NCBI RefSeq assembly: GCF_001428845.1
Contig: NZ_LMIU01000001.1
Location: 434,984 to 498,983 of the forward strand
Direction: 5' to 3'
From: Achromobacter sp. Root83
GTDB taxonomy: Bacteria > Pseudomonadota > Gammaproteobacteria > Burkholderiales > Burkholderiaceae_B
Length of the DNA stretch: 64,000 nucleotides
In this document: in pieces, positions 51,958-63,765 of the stretch
How the letters are laid out: each line of letters starts with the position of its first letter
Numbering within the stretch: the stretch's first letter is position 1
Notes under the pieces: model-generated
Told to the model about the DNA's origin: nothing
Database searches by the model: none
What the model saw: the letters and a program-made list of their open reading frames with translations, nothing else
Translations under genes and position numbers: made by a program

Positions 51958-53889
51958 TCAGGCTTCGGTCTGGTCTATCTCTTCCAAAGACCCCTGCAGT
52001 TCCAGCCACTGTTCTTCCAGCTCGCCCATGCGCTTGCCGTGTTCGCCGTGTTCCGCCATGACCTTCTGGCGTTCCGCGCGCCGCGCATCGGAATACAGAT
52101 CCGGGTCTGCAATGACGGCATCCAGCGCATGCAGCTTCGTGCGCAGTTTTTCCATTTCGGATTCCACCTTGGCCAGCTTGGATTCCAGCGGCTTGCGCAA
52201 GGCCGACAGGCGTTGGCGCAGTTCGGCTTCCGCGCGCCGCTGCGCCTTGCGGTCGACGACGGGTTCGCCGCTGTCGGCGTTCTCGCGCGCTTCGGCGCGC
52301 TCGTCCGCATTGCGGGCCGCCAGCCAGTCCCGGTAGTCCTCCAGGTCGCCGTCGAACTCGCGCACCGCGCCGTCCGCCACGATCCAGAAGCTATCCACGG
52401 TGGTGCGCAGCAGGTGGCGGTCATGCGATACCAGCAGCATGCTGCCGCCGAAATCCGCCAGCGCCGTGGCCAGGGCCTCGCGCGTCTCCACATCCAGGTG
52501 GTTGCTGGGCTCATCCAGCAACAGCAGGTTGGGTTTCTGCCAGACGATCAGCGACAGCGCCAGGCGGGCCTTTTCGCCGCCGGACATGGGGCCGACCTTG
52601 CTGGTCACCGTGTCGCCCGAGAATCCGAAACCGCCCAGGTAGTTGCGCAATTCCTGTTCGCGCGCATCGGGCGCCAGGCGGGCCAGGTGGGCGATCGGCG
52701 TGCTGTCCACGTCCAGCATGTCCAGCTGGTGCTGGTGGAAGTAGCCGATGGCCAGGCCGCGCGAGGCGCGGCGTTCGCCCGCTTGCACGGGGATCTCTTC
52801 GGCCAGGGTCTTGATGAGCGTGCTTTTTCCCGCGCCGTTGGCGCCCAGCACCCCCACGCGGCTGCCCGCGCGCACCATCAGCGTCACGTCCTGCAGAATG
52901 GGCACGGCGTTGCCGGCGGCGTCGGTGTAGCCGGCCGACAGGTGCTCCAGGGTCAGCAGCGGATCGGGCACCTGGTCCGGCGAGGGAATGCGGATGTCGA
53001 TGCCGGCTTCGGCTTGCAAGGGAGCAAGCACCTGCATGCGCGCCAGCGCCTTGACGCGGCTTTGCGCCTGTTTGGCCTTGGACGCCTTGGCCTTGAAACG
53101 GTCAATGAAGCCTTGCAACCGGGCCGATTCACGGGTTTGGCGTTCGTAGGCGATATTGGTCTGGCGCAGGCGCTCGGCGCGTTGCGTCAGGAAGTCGCCG
53201 TAGCCGCCGCGGTAGCGTGTCAGCTTGGCATGGTCGAAATGCAGTATGGATTTGGCGACCGCGTCCAGGAACTCGGTATCGTGCGAGATCAGCATGACGG
53301 TGCCGTCATAGGCCCCCAGCCATTTCTCCAGCCACAGCATGGCGTCCAGATCCAGGTGGTTGGTGGGCTCGTCCAGCAGCAGCAGTTCTGACGGCGCCAT
53401 CAGCGCGCGGGCAAGCGCCAGGCGCATGCGCCATCCACCTGAAAAGCTCTCGACCGGCTGCGTCCATTCGGCGGGCTTGAAGCCCAGGCCGGCCAGCAAC
53501 TGCTCGGCGCGCGAGGGCGCGCTCCAGGCGCCGGCTTCCACCAGCGCGGCTTCCACTTCCGCGATCTCGGTGCCGTGATCGTCGGAGAGCGCGGCGCGCT
53601 TGGCCTGCAGCGCGCGCAGGTGGGTGTCGCCGTCGATGACGAACTCGCGGGCAGGGCGGTCGTCCGCGTGCAGTTCCTGCTCGACGCTGGCGATGCGCCA
53701 GCCCACGGGCACGGACAGGGTCCCGGCGTCCAGGTCGAGCGCCCCGGTCAGGAGCGCGAACAGCGAAGACTTGCCTGCGCCGTTCTTGCCCACGATGCCC
53801 ACGCGTTCGCCCGGGTTCACGACAAATTCAGCGCCGTCCAGCAGCACTTTCGTGCCGCGGCGCAGGGTCAATCCAGTAGCGCGTATCAC
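51958..53889 (-). CDS. yheS: ABC-F family ATPase YheS
   Basis: Cytoplasmic ABC-F protein of 643 residues with two ATPase domains and no membrane part. First domain: GKNGAGKSS (Walker A), FSGGWRMRLALARAL, LLLLDEPTNHLDLD. Second: GANGAGKST, MSGGEKARLALSLIVW, LLLLDEPSNHLDVE. The linker KAKASKAKQAQSRVKALARM is the P-site tRNA interaction motif of the family, and a coiled-coil C-terminal tail follows. The match to E. coli YheS is strong along the length. YheS relieves ribosome stalling on some nascent chains. GTG 53889 overlaps the prmB stop. Confidence 0.93.
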   Translation of the reverse strand: MIRATGLTLRRGTKVLLDGAEFVVNPGERVGIVGKNGAGKSSLFALLTGALDLDAGTLSVPVGWRIASVEQELHADDRPAREFVIDGDTHLRALQAKRAALSDDHGTEIAEVEAALVEAGAWSAPSRAEQLLAGLGFKPAEWTQPVESFSGGWRMRLALARALMAPSELLLLDEPTNHLDLDAMLWLEKWLGAYDGTVMLISHDTEFLDAVAKSILHFDHAKLTRYRGGYGDFLTQRAERLRQTNIAYERQTRESARLQGFIDRFKAKASKAKQAQSRVKALARMQVLAPLQAEAGIDIRIPSPDQVPDPLLTLEHLSAGYTDAAGNAVPILQDVTLMVRAGSRVGVLGANGAGKSTLIKTLAEEIPVQAGERRASRGLAIGYFHQHQLDMLDVDSTPIAHLARLAPDAREQELRNYLGGFGFSGDTVTSKVGPMSGGEKARLALSLIVWQKPNLLLLDEPSNHLDVETREALATALADFGGSMLLVSHDRHLLRTTVDSFWIVADGAVREFDGDLEDYRDWLAARNADERAEARENADSGEPVVDRKAQRRAEAELRQRLSALRKPLESKLAKVESEMEKLRTKLHALDAVIADPDLYSDARRAERQKVMAEHGEHGKRMGELEEQWLELQGSLEEIDQTEA

Positions 53890-54791
53890 AGGCTGAGTTG
53901 CTCGCGGGTAAGCAGCAGAAGCTGGTCCGAGGCTTCTTCGGTATCCAGCCAGACGGGCGAAAGCGCCGGAAAGGCAGCCTCGAAGAAGTCGCGTTCATGG
54001 CCGATCTCCAGCACCAGCACGCCATCCTGCGTCAGATAGCGCGGCGCCGCGGCCAGGATGCGGCGCACCAGGTCCATGCCGTCGTCGCCGCCGGCAAGCG
54101 CCAGTTGCGGCTCATGCAGGTATTCCTGGGGCAGGGCGTTCATCGATCCGCTGTTCACGTACGGCGGATTGCAGACGATCACGTCGTACTGGCGGGCCGG
54201 CAGGTTGTCGAACAGATTGCTTTCGTGCAGGTCCAGCCGGTCGGTCAGTCCGTAATCGTCGACATTGCGGCGCGCCACGGCCAGCGCGTCCTGGGAAACG
54301 TCGACCGCATCCACATGCGCATACGGGAACGCCAGCGCGGACAGGATGGCCAGGCAGCCTGAACCGGTGCACATGTCCAGCACGTTTTCCACGGCCAGCG
54401 CGTCCTGTACCCAGGGCGACAACCCCGCGTCCAACAGCTCCGCGATGGGCGAGCGCGGCACGATCACCCGCTGGTCCACGTAGAAGCGATGGCCGCGCAG
54501 CCACGCCTCGTTGGTCAGGTAGGCGGCGGGCACGCGCTCGGTCACGCGCCGATCCAGCAGGTCCAGCACGCGGTCGCGTTCCTCGCGGATCACGCGGGCG
54601 TCCAGGAACGGCTCCAGCGTGTCCAGCGGCAGGTGCAGGGCGTGCAGCGTCAGGTAGACCGCCTCGTCCCAGGCATTGTCGCTGCCGTGCCCCAGCGCCA
54701 CCTGGGCGCCGTTCAGGCGCGAGACGCCGTAACGGATAAGATCGCGCAGGGTCTGCAGTTCTTCGCGGGAGGATTGATTCATAGTAGGCAT
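53886..54791 (-). CDS. prmB: Ribosomal protein L3 N5-glutamine methyltransferase PrmB
   Basis: SAM-dependent methyltransferase of about 301 residues that methylates a Gln of ribosomal protein L3. The N-terminal helical domain is followed by the Rossmann domain with VLDMCTGSGCLAI (motif I), VDAVDVSQDALAVA, and the catalytic NPPY in DVIVCNPPYVNSGSMN. The start is uncertain: ATG 54791 or ATG 54782 are both possible. It overlaps the yheS start, so the two ribosome-related genes are translated together behind the dap genes. Confidence 0.91.
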   Translation of the reverse strand: MPTMNQSSREELQTLRDLIRYGVSRLNGAQVALGHGSDNAWDEAVYLTLHALHLPLDTLEPFLDARVIREERDRVLDLLDRRVTERVPAAYLTNEAWLRGHRFYVDQRVIVPRSPIAELLDAGLSPWVQDALAVENVLDMCTGSGCLAILSALAFPYAHVDAVDVSQDALAVARRNVDDYGLTDRLDLHESNLFDNLPARQYDVIVCNPPYVNSGSMNALPQEYLHEPQLALAGGDDGMDLVRRILAAAPRYLTQDGVLVLEIGHERDFFEAAFPALSPVWLDTEEASDQLLLLTREQLSL

Positions 54792-54801
54792 TCTTTTCAC
54801 C

Positions 54802-54851
54802 GCCCGAAGGGCTTGGCGCCCAAAGGGAGAAATGCCCCCGCAAGGGGGGCA
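54802..54851. repeat. Palindromic element between prmB and dapE, REP-like
   Basis: The 81-base gap is packed with symmetry: GCCC-GAA-GGGC (54802-54812) and TGCCCCC-GCAAG-GGGGGCA (54833-54851), with GGCGCC between them. The layout resembles extragenic palindromes of Alcaligenaceae. Only one copy lies in this window, so repetition in the genome is not shown. Confidence 0.45.
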
Positions 54852-54872
54852 GAGAGGTCGCGTAGCGCAGTC

Positions 54873-56833
<1,961 letters not shown>

Positions 56834-56857
56834 AGCGGCTCAGCTTTTAAAGGTTGA

Positions 56858-58054
56858 TCAAACAGAGGTATGTACAAAATGGGCGATGCGCTCGGCTGCC
56901 TGCACGCAGTCAGCCAAAGGCGCCACCAGGGCGATGCGGATGCGGCCATGGCCCGGATTCACGCCATGCGCTTCCCGCGCCAGAAAACTTCCCGGCAGCA
57001 CGGTAACACCGGTGCGGCCATAAAGGTCGCGAACGAAAGCGGAGTCCGATCCCGGCGTGGCCGCCCACAGGTAGAACGAGGCTTGCGGACGCGACACATC
57101 CAGCACGTTCTGCAGGATGGGTACGACCGCATCGAATTTTTCACGGTACTGGCGCCGGTTTTCCTTGACGTGCGCCTCGTCCGTCCAGGCCGCGACGCTG
57201 GCCGCCGACACCAGCGGGCTCATCGCACTTCCATGATACGTGCGATACAGCAGGAAGCGGCCAATCAGCGCCGCGTCTCCCGCCACGAAGCCCGAACGCA
57301 GGCCCGGCACATTGGAACGCTTGGACAGGCTGGAGAACGCCACCAGGTTGCGGTAGTCGTCGCGGCCCAGGCGACGCGCCGCCTGCAGCCCGCCCAGCGG
57401 GGGATTGCCCTCGTCCAGGTAGATCTCGGAATAGCACTCGTCCGACGCGATCACGAAGCCGTGGCGGTCGGAGAGCTCGAACAGCGCTTCCCATTCATCC
57501 AGCGACATCACGTTGCCGGCGGGGTTGCCCGGCGAGCACACGAACACCAGGCGCGTCTTCTTCCAGACATTGTCCGGCACCTGGCCCCAGTCGCAAGCGA
57601 AATTGCGCACCGGGTCGGCGTTGACGAAGTAGGGCGTGGCGCCGGCCAGCAGCGTGGCCCCTTCATAGATCTGATAGAAGGGATTGGGGCAGATCACCAC
57701 CGAACCGGCCGCCGGATCGATCACGGTCTGCGTGAACGCAAACAAGGCCTCGCGCGAACCCAGCGCCGGCAGCACCTGCGTTTCGGCGTCGGGCGCGGGA
57801 ATGCTGTAGCGGCGGGCCAGCCAATCGGATATCGCCCGGCGCAGGGCGGCATCGCCCTTGGTGGACGGGTAGACGGACAGCCCTGCGAGATTGTCGCGGA
57901 TGGCTTGCGCGACACGCTCCGGCGCGGCGTGCTTGGGCTCGCCTATCGACAGATTGATGGGCGCAAGGCCGTCCGGCTGCGAGCTGGCGGAAGCCAGCAA
58001 AGCCCGCAGTTTTTCGAACGGGTAGGGGTGTAGGGCATCGAGGCGCGGATTCAT
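56858..58054 (-). CDS. dapC: Succinyldiaminopimelate transaminase DapC
   Basis: PLP enzyme of 398 residues (fold type I aminotransferase) that aminates N-succinyl-2-amino-6-ketopimelate. It opens MNPRLDALHPYPFEKL, as in Bordetella DapC. The PLP Lys is in SSLSKRSNVPGLRSGF (about 231-246), the conserved Asn in CSPGNPAGNV, and the phosphate Arg in GLRSGF. ATG 58054 is preferred to the upstream frame start. It heads the dapC-dapD-dapE-prmB-yheS minus-strand group; a dapC next to dapD and dapE is typical of Alcaligenaceae. Confidence 0.94.
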   Translation of the reverse strand: MNPRLDALHPYPFEKLRALLASASSQPDGLAPINLSIGEPKHAAPERVAQAIRDNLAGLSVYPSTKGDAALRRAISDWLARRYSIPAPDAETQVLPALGSREALFAFTQTVIDPAAGSVVICPNPFYQIYEGATLLAGATPYFVNADPVRNFACDWGQVPDNVWKKTRLVFVCSPGNPAGNVMSLDEWEALFELSDRHGFVIASDECYSEIYLDEGNPPLGGLQAARRLGRDDYRNLVAFSSLSKRSNVPGLRSGFVAGDAALIGRFLLYRTYHGSAMSPLVSAASVAAWTDEAHVKENRRQYREKFDAVVPILQNVLDVSRPQASFYLWAATPGSDSAFVRDLYGRTGVTVLPGSFLAREAHGVNPGHGRIRIALVAPLADCVQAAERIAHFVHTSV

Positions 58055-58101
58055 GACGCAAGATTTTACCAAGCAAGCTACAATAGCGGGCTTGGCCTAT
58101 T

Positions 58102-58188
58102 GCGAAGGTGGCGAAATTGGTAGACGCACCAGGTTTAGGTCCTGACGCCGTAACAGGTGTAGGGGTTCGAGTCCCCTCCTTCGCACCA
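58102..58188 (+). tRNA. tRNA-Leu (anticodon UAG)
   Basis: An 87-base class II tRNA. The acceptor stem is GCGAAGG/CCTTCGC, the D arm has TGGCGAAATTGGTAGACGC, the anticodon loop TTTAGGT holds TAG and reads CUA codons, and a variable arm follows (GACGCCGTAACAGGTGT). The T arm is GGGGTTCGAGTCCCC and the encoded 3' end is ACCA. The top anticodon-stem pair is C-A. Its 3' end borders a lower-GC stretch, and the gene is a potential integration site. Confidence 0.96.
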
Positions 58189-58321
58189 TTATTAGAATCG
58201 TTGATCCCGTATTGGAAAGACCTTTCAGATCAATGGTTTAGTAGGTAGGGTGGGTTGCTGATTGACTGCTAAAAAACAAGAATTCGCAGCCAATGCCCCA
58301 TCCTGGTCCACCGCCAACCGT

Positions 58322-58573
58322 TCAATGCGGGGTGTGGGTCTTCAACCAATCACGCAGCGCCGCATCCACCTTCGTCTGCCATCCGGAGCCGGTTGCTCGG
58401 AAGCGCTCCAGCACGTCCGGCGATAGGCGAATTGTGATGCGCTCCTTGGTGACATCAGCCTTCGGACGGCCCAGCTTCTTTAGCGGAAGCGAATGTGATG
58501 TCCATGTAGTTAATGTATGCACAATAAATGAGTGGGGAAAGGGCTTTTTTGTGCATACATATATTTTTGGCAC
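58322..58573 (-). CDS. BrnA-like antitoxin, orphan and probably N-terminally damaged
   Basis: The C-terminal 50 residues (KLGRPKADVTKERITIRLSP, then DVLERFRATGSGWQTKVDAALRDWL) match the ribbon-helix-helix end of BrnA antitoxins. The N-terminal 30 or so residues (VCTKKPFPHSFIVHT) look like random read-through: the usual acidic toxin-binding N terminus is absent, the only start codons are GTG at 58573 or 58522, and a good-looking ATG at 58505 is in another frame. No BrnT toxin gene precedes it. It is best read as a remnant or a very short solo DNA-binding protein. Confidence 0.5.
   Translation of the reverse strand: MPKIYVCTKKPFPHSFIVHTLTTWTSHSLPLKKLGRPKADVTKERITIRLSPDVLERFRATGSGWQTKVDAALRDWLKTHTPH
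58513..58560. repeat. 12-bp inverted repeat near the BrnA-like gene
   Basis: ATGTATGCACAA (58513-58524) and TTGTGCATACAT (58549-58560) are perfect reverse complements 24 bases apart, in an AT-rich patch. It may be an autoregulatory operator of the antitoxin-like protein, which would place its true start downstream of the repeat, or a stem-loop. Confidence 0.55.
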
Positions 58574-58677
58574 TTCGTCACCGAAGGCCGCGAGCTGCCG
58601 AAATCCTTCACTAAAGTTCTCGCCCCCATAGCCGTTAACGCCGTACCGCCTCCATAAGCTACGGAAAAAACCGCGAC

Positions 58678-59127
58678 ATGTTCAATATCATCTCCTTCGC
58701 CGTCACGATTATTGCGTTGATCGCGTGGGCAATTTACCGTCAGCAGAAACGGCACAAGGCCTTGCTGGCGAAGTTTCGCGAACACAATCAACGACTGGGT
58801 ACTTCCTTTCCCGAGACCAGCGTCGACAGCGAACTGATTCTTAGCGACAAGGACAAGAAGGTCGTCATCGCATTCGATCCCCAGACCCAGAAATTGTGCA
58901 TGGTGTCGGGGGCCAAGGATCCGGGCGAAGTCCTTGATTTTTCATACATCAGGCAATGGCAGTTGAAGTGGACCGAGACCTCCAGCAATGGCGGGCTTTC
59001 GTTCAAGAATGTCCACTTCGACTTTTCCACCAGTGATCTCAAAAGGCCGTTGATCAGATTCCCCATTGCGGGCAAAGGCTATGGCGACACGTGGAACAGC
59101 CGTCTGGGAATTCTCTTCGGCGCCTGA
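58678..59127 (+). CDS. Membrane-anchored protein of unknown function
   Basis: Protein of 149 residues with one N-terminal helix (FNIISFAVTIIALIAWAIY, about 2-20) followed by a basic stretch (RQQKRHKALLAKFREHN) and a soluble beta-rich domain that would lie in the cytoplasm. The mature part contains SELILSDKDKKVVIAFDPQT and KLCMVSGAKDPGEVLDFSYIRQW, a pattern seen in PH-like or DUF4755-type domains, which I offer only as a resemblance. Codon use is less GC-biased than that of its neighbours, so it may be acquired. It lies between the antitoxin remnant and aqpZ. Confidence 0.65.
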   Translation: MFNIISFAVTIIALIAWAIYRQQKRHKALLAKFREHNQRLGTSFPETSVDSELILSDKDKKVVIAFDPQTQKLCMVSGAKDPGEVLDFSYIRQWQLKWTETSSNGGLSFKNVHFDFSTSDLKRPLIRFPIAGKGYGDTWNSRLGILFGA

Positions 59128-59273
59128 CAGTGCCGGCGCGGGCCATGATCGATCCCTGATCCCGCCGCGCGGGCCAACAGCGGGGCGCGCCGGCGTAGCG
59201 CGGCACATCTACGTCTTTGTGTATCGCCCCTCTGCATGATCCCCCCATGACTTCGATGCAGGTACCTTGGTGA

Positions 59274-61217
<1,944 letters not shown>

Positions 61218-61283
61218 CCTTGGCCGTCATCGCGGATACGCCGAGTTGTTATACGATCCAGGCCACACTTTAGGGAGGCCTGG

Positions 61284-61592
61284 ATGTCTTTGTACGTAAT
61301 CGTCGCCGTTCGTAAAGAACCCGTCAGCGGGCATATCGCCTATGTGCGCTGGGGCCAGGCCGTGCGCGGCGTGCCCGGCTGGGTCACCGAACCCATGACG
61401 GCGGCGGCCTCCGAGGTCATCGAATCCATCAAGGATGGCGCGGAAGTCGAAACGGCGGTAAGCGTGGATGGCCTGACCGTGGCCTCGCGCGCCGTGCGCG
61501 TGCTGACCGATGACAACGGTCGGGAGCACCTGGCGTCCGTGCCCGTGCCCAGTTCCACTTTGCACACGCTGTTCGACCTGCCCGAATTCTGA
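61284..61592 (+). CDS. Small conserved-looking protein of unknown function (102 residues)
   Basis: Cytoplasmic protein with no signal or helices. It opens MSLYVIVAVRKEPVSGHIAY and reads as a small alpha/beta domain: VRWGQAVRGVPGWVTEP, ASEVIESIKDGAEVETAVSV, then RAVRVLTDDNGREHLASVP. A good AGGGAGG ribosome site lies 8 bases before the ATG. It starts 66 bases after kdsA. I do not recognise it and offer no function. Confidence 0.7.
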   Translation: MSLYVIVAVRKEPVSGHIAYVRWGQAVRGVPGWVTEPMTAAASEVIESIKDGAEVETAVSVDGLTVASRAVRVLTDDNGREHLASVPVPSSTLHTLFDLPEF

Positions 61593-61759
61593 CCGGGGCC
61601 ATGCAGCCCAGCGGCGCCAGCCCGCGCTCGCCGGCGCAGCGTCGGGCCCGGTAGCTACCCATATCGGGAATTCCCCTCTTGCGCGCCGGAGTTGCCGGCG
61701 CGAATCTTCTAAGGGATTGTGCCTAGAGTCCGGACGCGTGCTCGAAGAGGATTCCCTCA

Positions 61760-63409
61760 ATGCCTGAGACTGGCCCTGCCGACGGTCAAGCGCCCCCGCA
61801 AAAGCGGCGAGGGCGCCGGCTTTCCTGGATCTGGCTGGTGCCCATCATCGCGGCGCTGGGCGGACTTCTGCTGGTGCTGCGGGTATGGATGGAGGCGGGT
61901 CCCACCGCCACCATCAGCTTCCAGACGGCCGAAGGACTCGAGGCCGGCAAGACCCAGGTCCGTTACAAAGAGGTCAACATCGGCATCGTCCAGCGGGTGG
62001 CCTTGAACCCGGAGCGCACCGGCGTCGTGGCGACGGTGCGCCTCGACAAAGAGGCGGGCGGCCTGTTGCAGGAGGGCACCGTGTTCTGGGTGGTGCGTCC
62101 GCGCCTGACCTTGAGCGGCGTGTCCGGCCTGGGCACCTTGCTCTCGGGCGCCTACATCGGTCTGGATCCGGCGGGGCACAAGGGCAAGAACGGGCGGGCG
62201 ACGGCCAGCAAATTTTCTTTCACCGGGCTGGAAGTCCCACCCGAAGTGGCTCAGGACCGCCCGGGCAAGCGATTCACCTTGAATGCCAGGGATCTCGGCT
62301 CGCTGGATATCGGATCCCCCATTTACTACCGGCGCATCGCCGTAGGCCAGGTGGTGGGCTATCACCTGGATCGCAGCGGCAAGGGCGTCAACGTGCAGGT
62401 TTTCGTCGACGCGCCCAACGATGTCTTCGTCAACGAGGGCACCCGCTTCTGGAATGCCAGCGGCGTGGATTTTTCGGTGGACGCGCGCGGCCTTCAAATG
62501 CATTCCCAGTCACTGCTGTCCGTGCTGGTGGGCGGGGTGGCGTTCGACTCGGTCGCACCTCGGGAGCATGCAGCGGCCAAGGCCGATGCGTCGTTTGTCA
62601 TCTATCCATCCGAAGAGGCTGCCCGCGCCCAGCCCGACGGCATGCCGTTGCGGATCCGGATGCGATTCGACCAATCGGTCCGGGGGCTGGTCGTCGGGGC
62701 TCCCATCGATTCCTTTGGCGCCACGATCGGACAGGTGGACTCCATCGACCTGGAACTGGACAGGACGACCAACCAGTTCTATGCGGTGGTGGGCGCCACG
62801 CTGTATCCCCAGCGGCTTGGCGCCAAGACCTTTGAAGAAATCAAGGACTACTCGGGGTCCACTCTGGAGCACCCGTCGGGCAAACTGATGGCGGCCATGG
62901 TCGATCACGGCCTGCGGGCGCAGTTGCGCATCGGCAATGTGCTGACCGGCCAGTTATACGTGGCGATGGCGGTATTCCCCGACGCGAAACCCGCGACGTT
63001 CAAGATGGAGGACGCGCCGTTCATTCCGACCGTTCCCAACAACCTGGACCAGCTTACACAGCAGATCAGCAGCATCCTGACCAAACTCGACAGGGTGCCT
63101 TTCGATGGGCTGGGCTCGGAACTCAGCAATGTGATGCGCGGCGCCGCCAGTCTGGTCACGCGTCTGGACAGGCAATTGGCGCCTGAGGCGGTGGCTGTGT
63201 TGCGGCAGGCGGGCAGGTCCTTGGCCTCGGTGGGGGGATTGCTGAACCCCGAGGCCGGTCTTCCCGTCAACACGGGGGTGGCACTGCAGGAACTGGCACG
63301 AACGGCCCGGTCCCTGCGCGAACTGTCTGACTATCTGCAAGCCCATCCGGATGCGCTGCTGCGGGGGCGGGCGCCGGACCCGGTGCGGGGACAAATGCCG
63401 ACGCGTTAG
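61760..63409 (+). CDS. Second PqiB-like MCE protein, without pqiA/pqiC neighbours
   Basis: MCE-domain membrane protein of 549 residues, a paralogue of PqiB at 5014-6678. A short basic N terminus and one helix (LSWIWLVPIIAALGGLLLVL, about 21-40) are followed by three MCE repeats (GLEAGKTQVRYKEVNIG, GSPIYYRRIAVG, GAPIDSFGATIG) and a helical C-terminal region. The same pieces line up with PqiB over the full length, and the C-terminal ends PDALLRGRAPDPV / PEALLRGRGPDPI are alike. PqiA- and PqiC-type partners are absent. It may share them with the first system or form a separate MCE channel. Confidence 0.88.
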   Translation: MPETGPADGQAPPQKRRGRRLSWIWLVPIIAALGGLLLVLRVWMEAGPTATISFQTAEGLEAGKTQVRYKEVNIGIVQRVALNPERTGVVATVRLDKEAGGLLQEGTVFWVVRPRLTLSGVSGLGTLLSGAYIGLDPAGHKGKNGRATASKFSFTGLEVPPEVAQDRPGKRFTLNARDLGSLDIGSPIYYRRIAVGQVVGYHLDRSGKGVNVQVFVDAPNDVFVNEGTRFWNASGVDFSVDARGLQMHSQSLLSVLVGGVAFDSVAPREHAAAKADASFVIYPSEEAARAQPDGMPLRIRMRFDQSVRGLVVGAPIDSFGATIGQVDSIDLELDRTTNQFYAVVGATLYPQRLGAKTFEEIKDYSGSTLEHPSGKLMAAMVDHGLRAQLRIGNVLTGQLYVAMAVFPDAKPATFKMEDAPFIPTVPNNLDQLTQQISSILTKLDRVPFDGLGSELSNVMRGAASLVTRLDRQLAPEAVAVLRQAGRSLASVGGLLNPEAGLPVNTGVALQELARTARSLRELSDYLQAHPDALLRGRAPDPVRGQMPTR

Positions 63410-63494
63410 CGCCGGGTACGCGCCTTGCTGCTGGACAGCGCGGCGTTGCTGCTGGCGTATGGGCCGACGGCACCGCGTTGGAGGGGGATTCAGC

Positions 63495-63752
63495 ATGGAT
63501 CATAGTGAAATGATGGCGCGCATGATCACTCAGCCCGTCGCGCCGGGCAAATTTGACGGATGGGATGGTGTGCTGTCCGCCTTGGCGGATTGCCTGCTGC
63601 AGGTGCAGGGCAAGTTGTCCGACGCGGACGTGAAGCGATTCCTGGATGTTGGAGCGCTGGTGTACCGCACTTGCTGTCAGGATGACGCCCGGCAGCGCTG
63701 GACCGCCGAGAAGATGGCCGCCTACCATCGCAAGCGTCCGTTCGGCGCTTAG
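63495..63752 (+). CDS. Small protein of unknown function (85 residues)
   Basis: Mostly helical, soluble protein (MDHSEMMARMITQPVAPGKF, then DGVLSALADCLLQVQGKLSDADVKRFLDVGALVY) ending in a basic tail. It has three Cys residues (ADCLL, RTCCQD). GAGGGG precedes ATG 63495, and it starts 85 bases after the MCE gene. No family is recognised. It could belong to the MCE transcript. Confidence 0.6.
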   Translation: MDHSEMMARMITQPVAPGKFDGWDGVLSALADCLLQVQGKLSDADVKRFLDVGALVYRTCCQDDARQRWTAEKMAAYHRKRPFGA

Positions 63753-63765
63753 GAGGGCGTTTGGC

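Noticed and set aside
58102..58680. Attachment-site duplication of the tRNA-Leu 3' end
   Set aside because: I looked for a second copy of the T-arm/acceptor sequence downstream in the window and saw none, so no att pair can be claimed.
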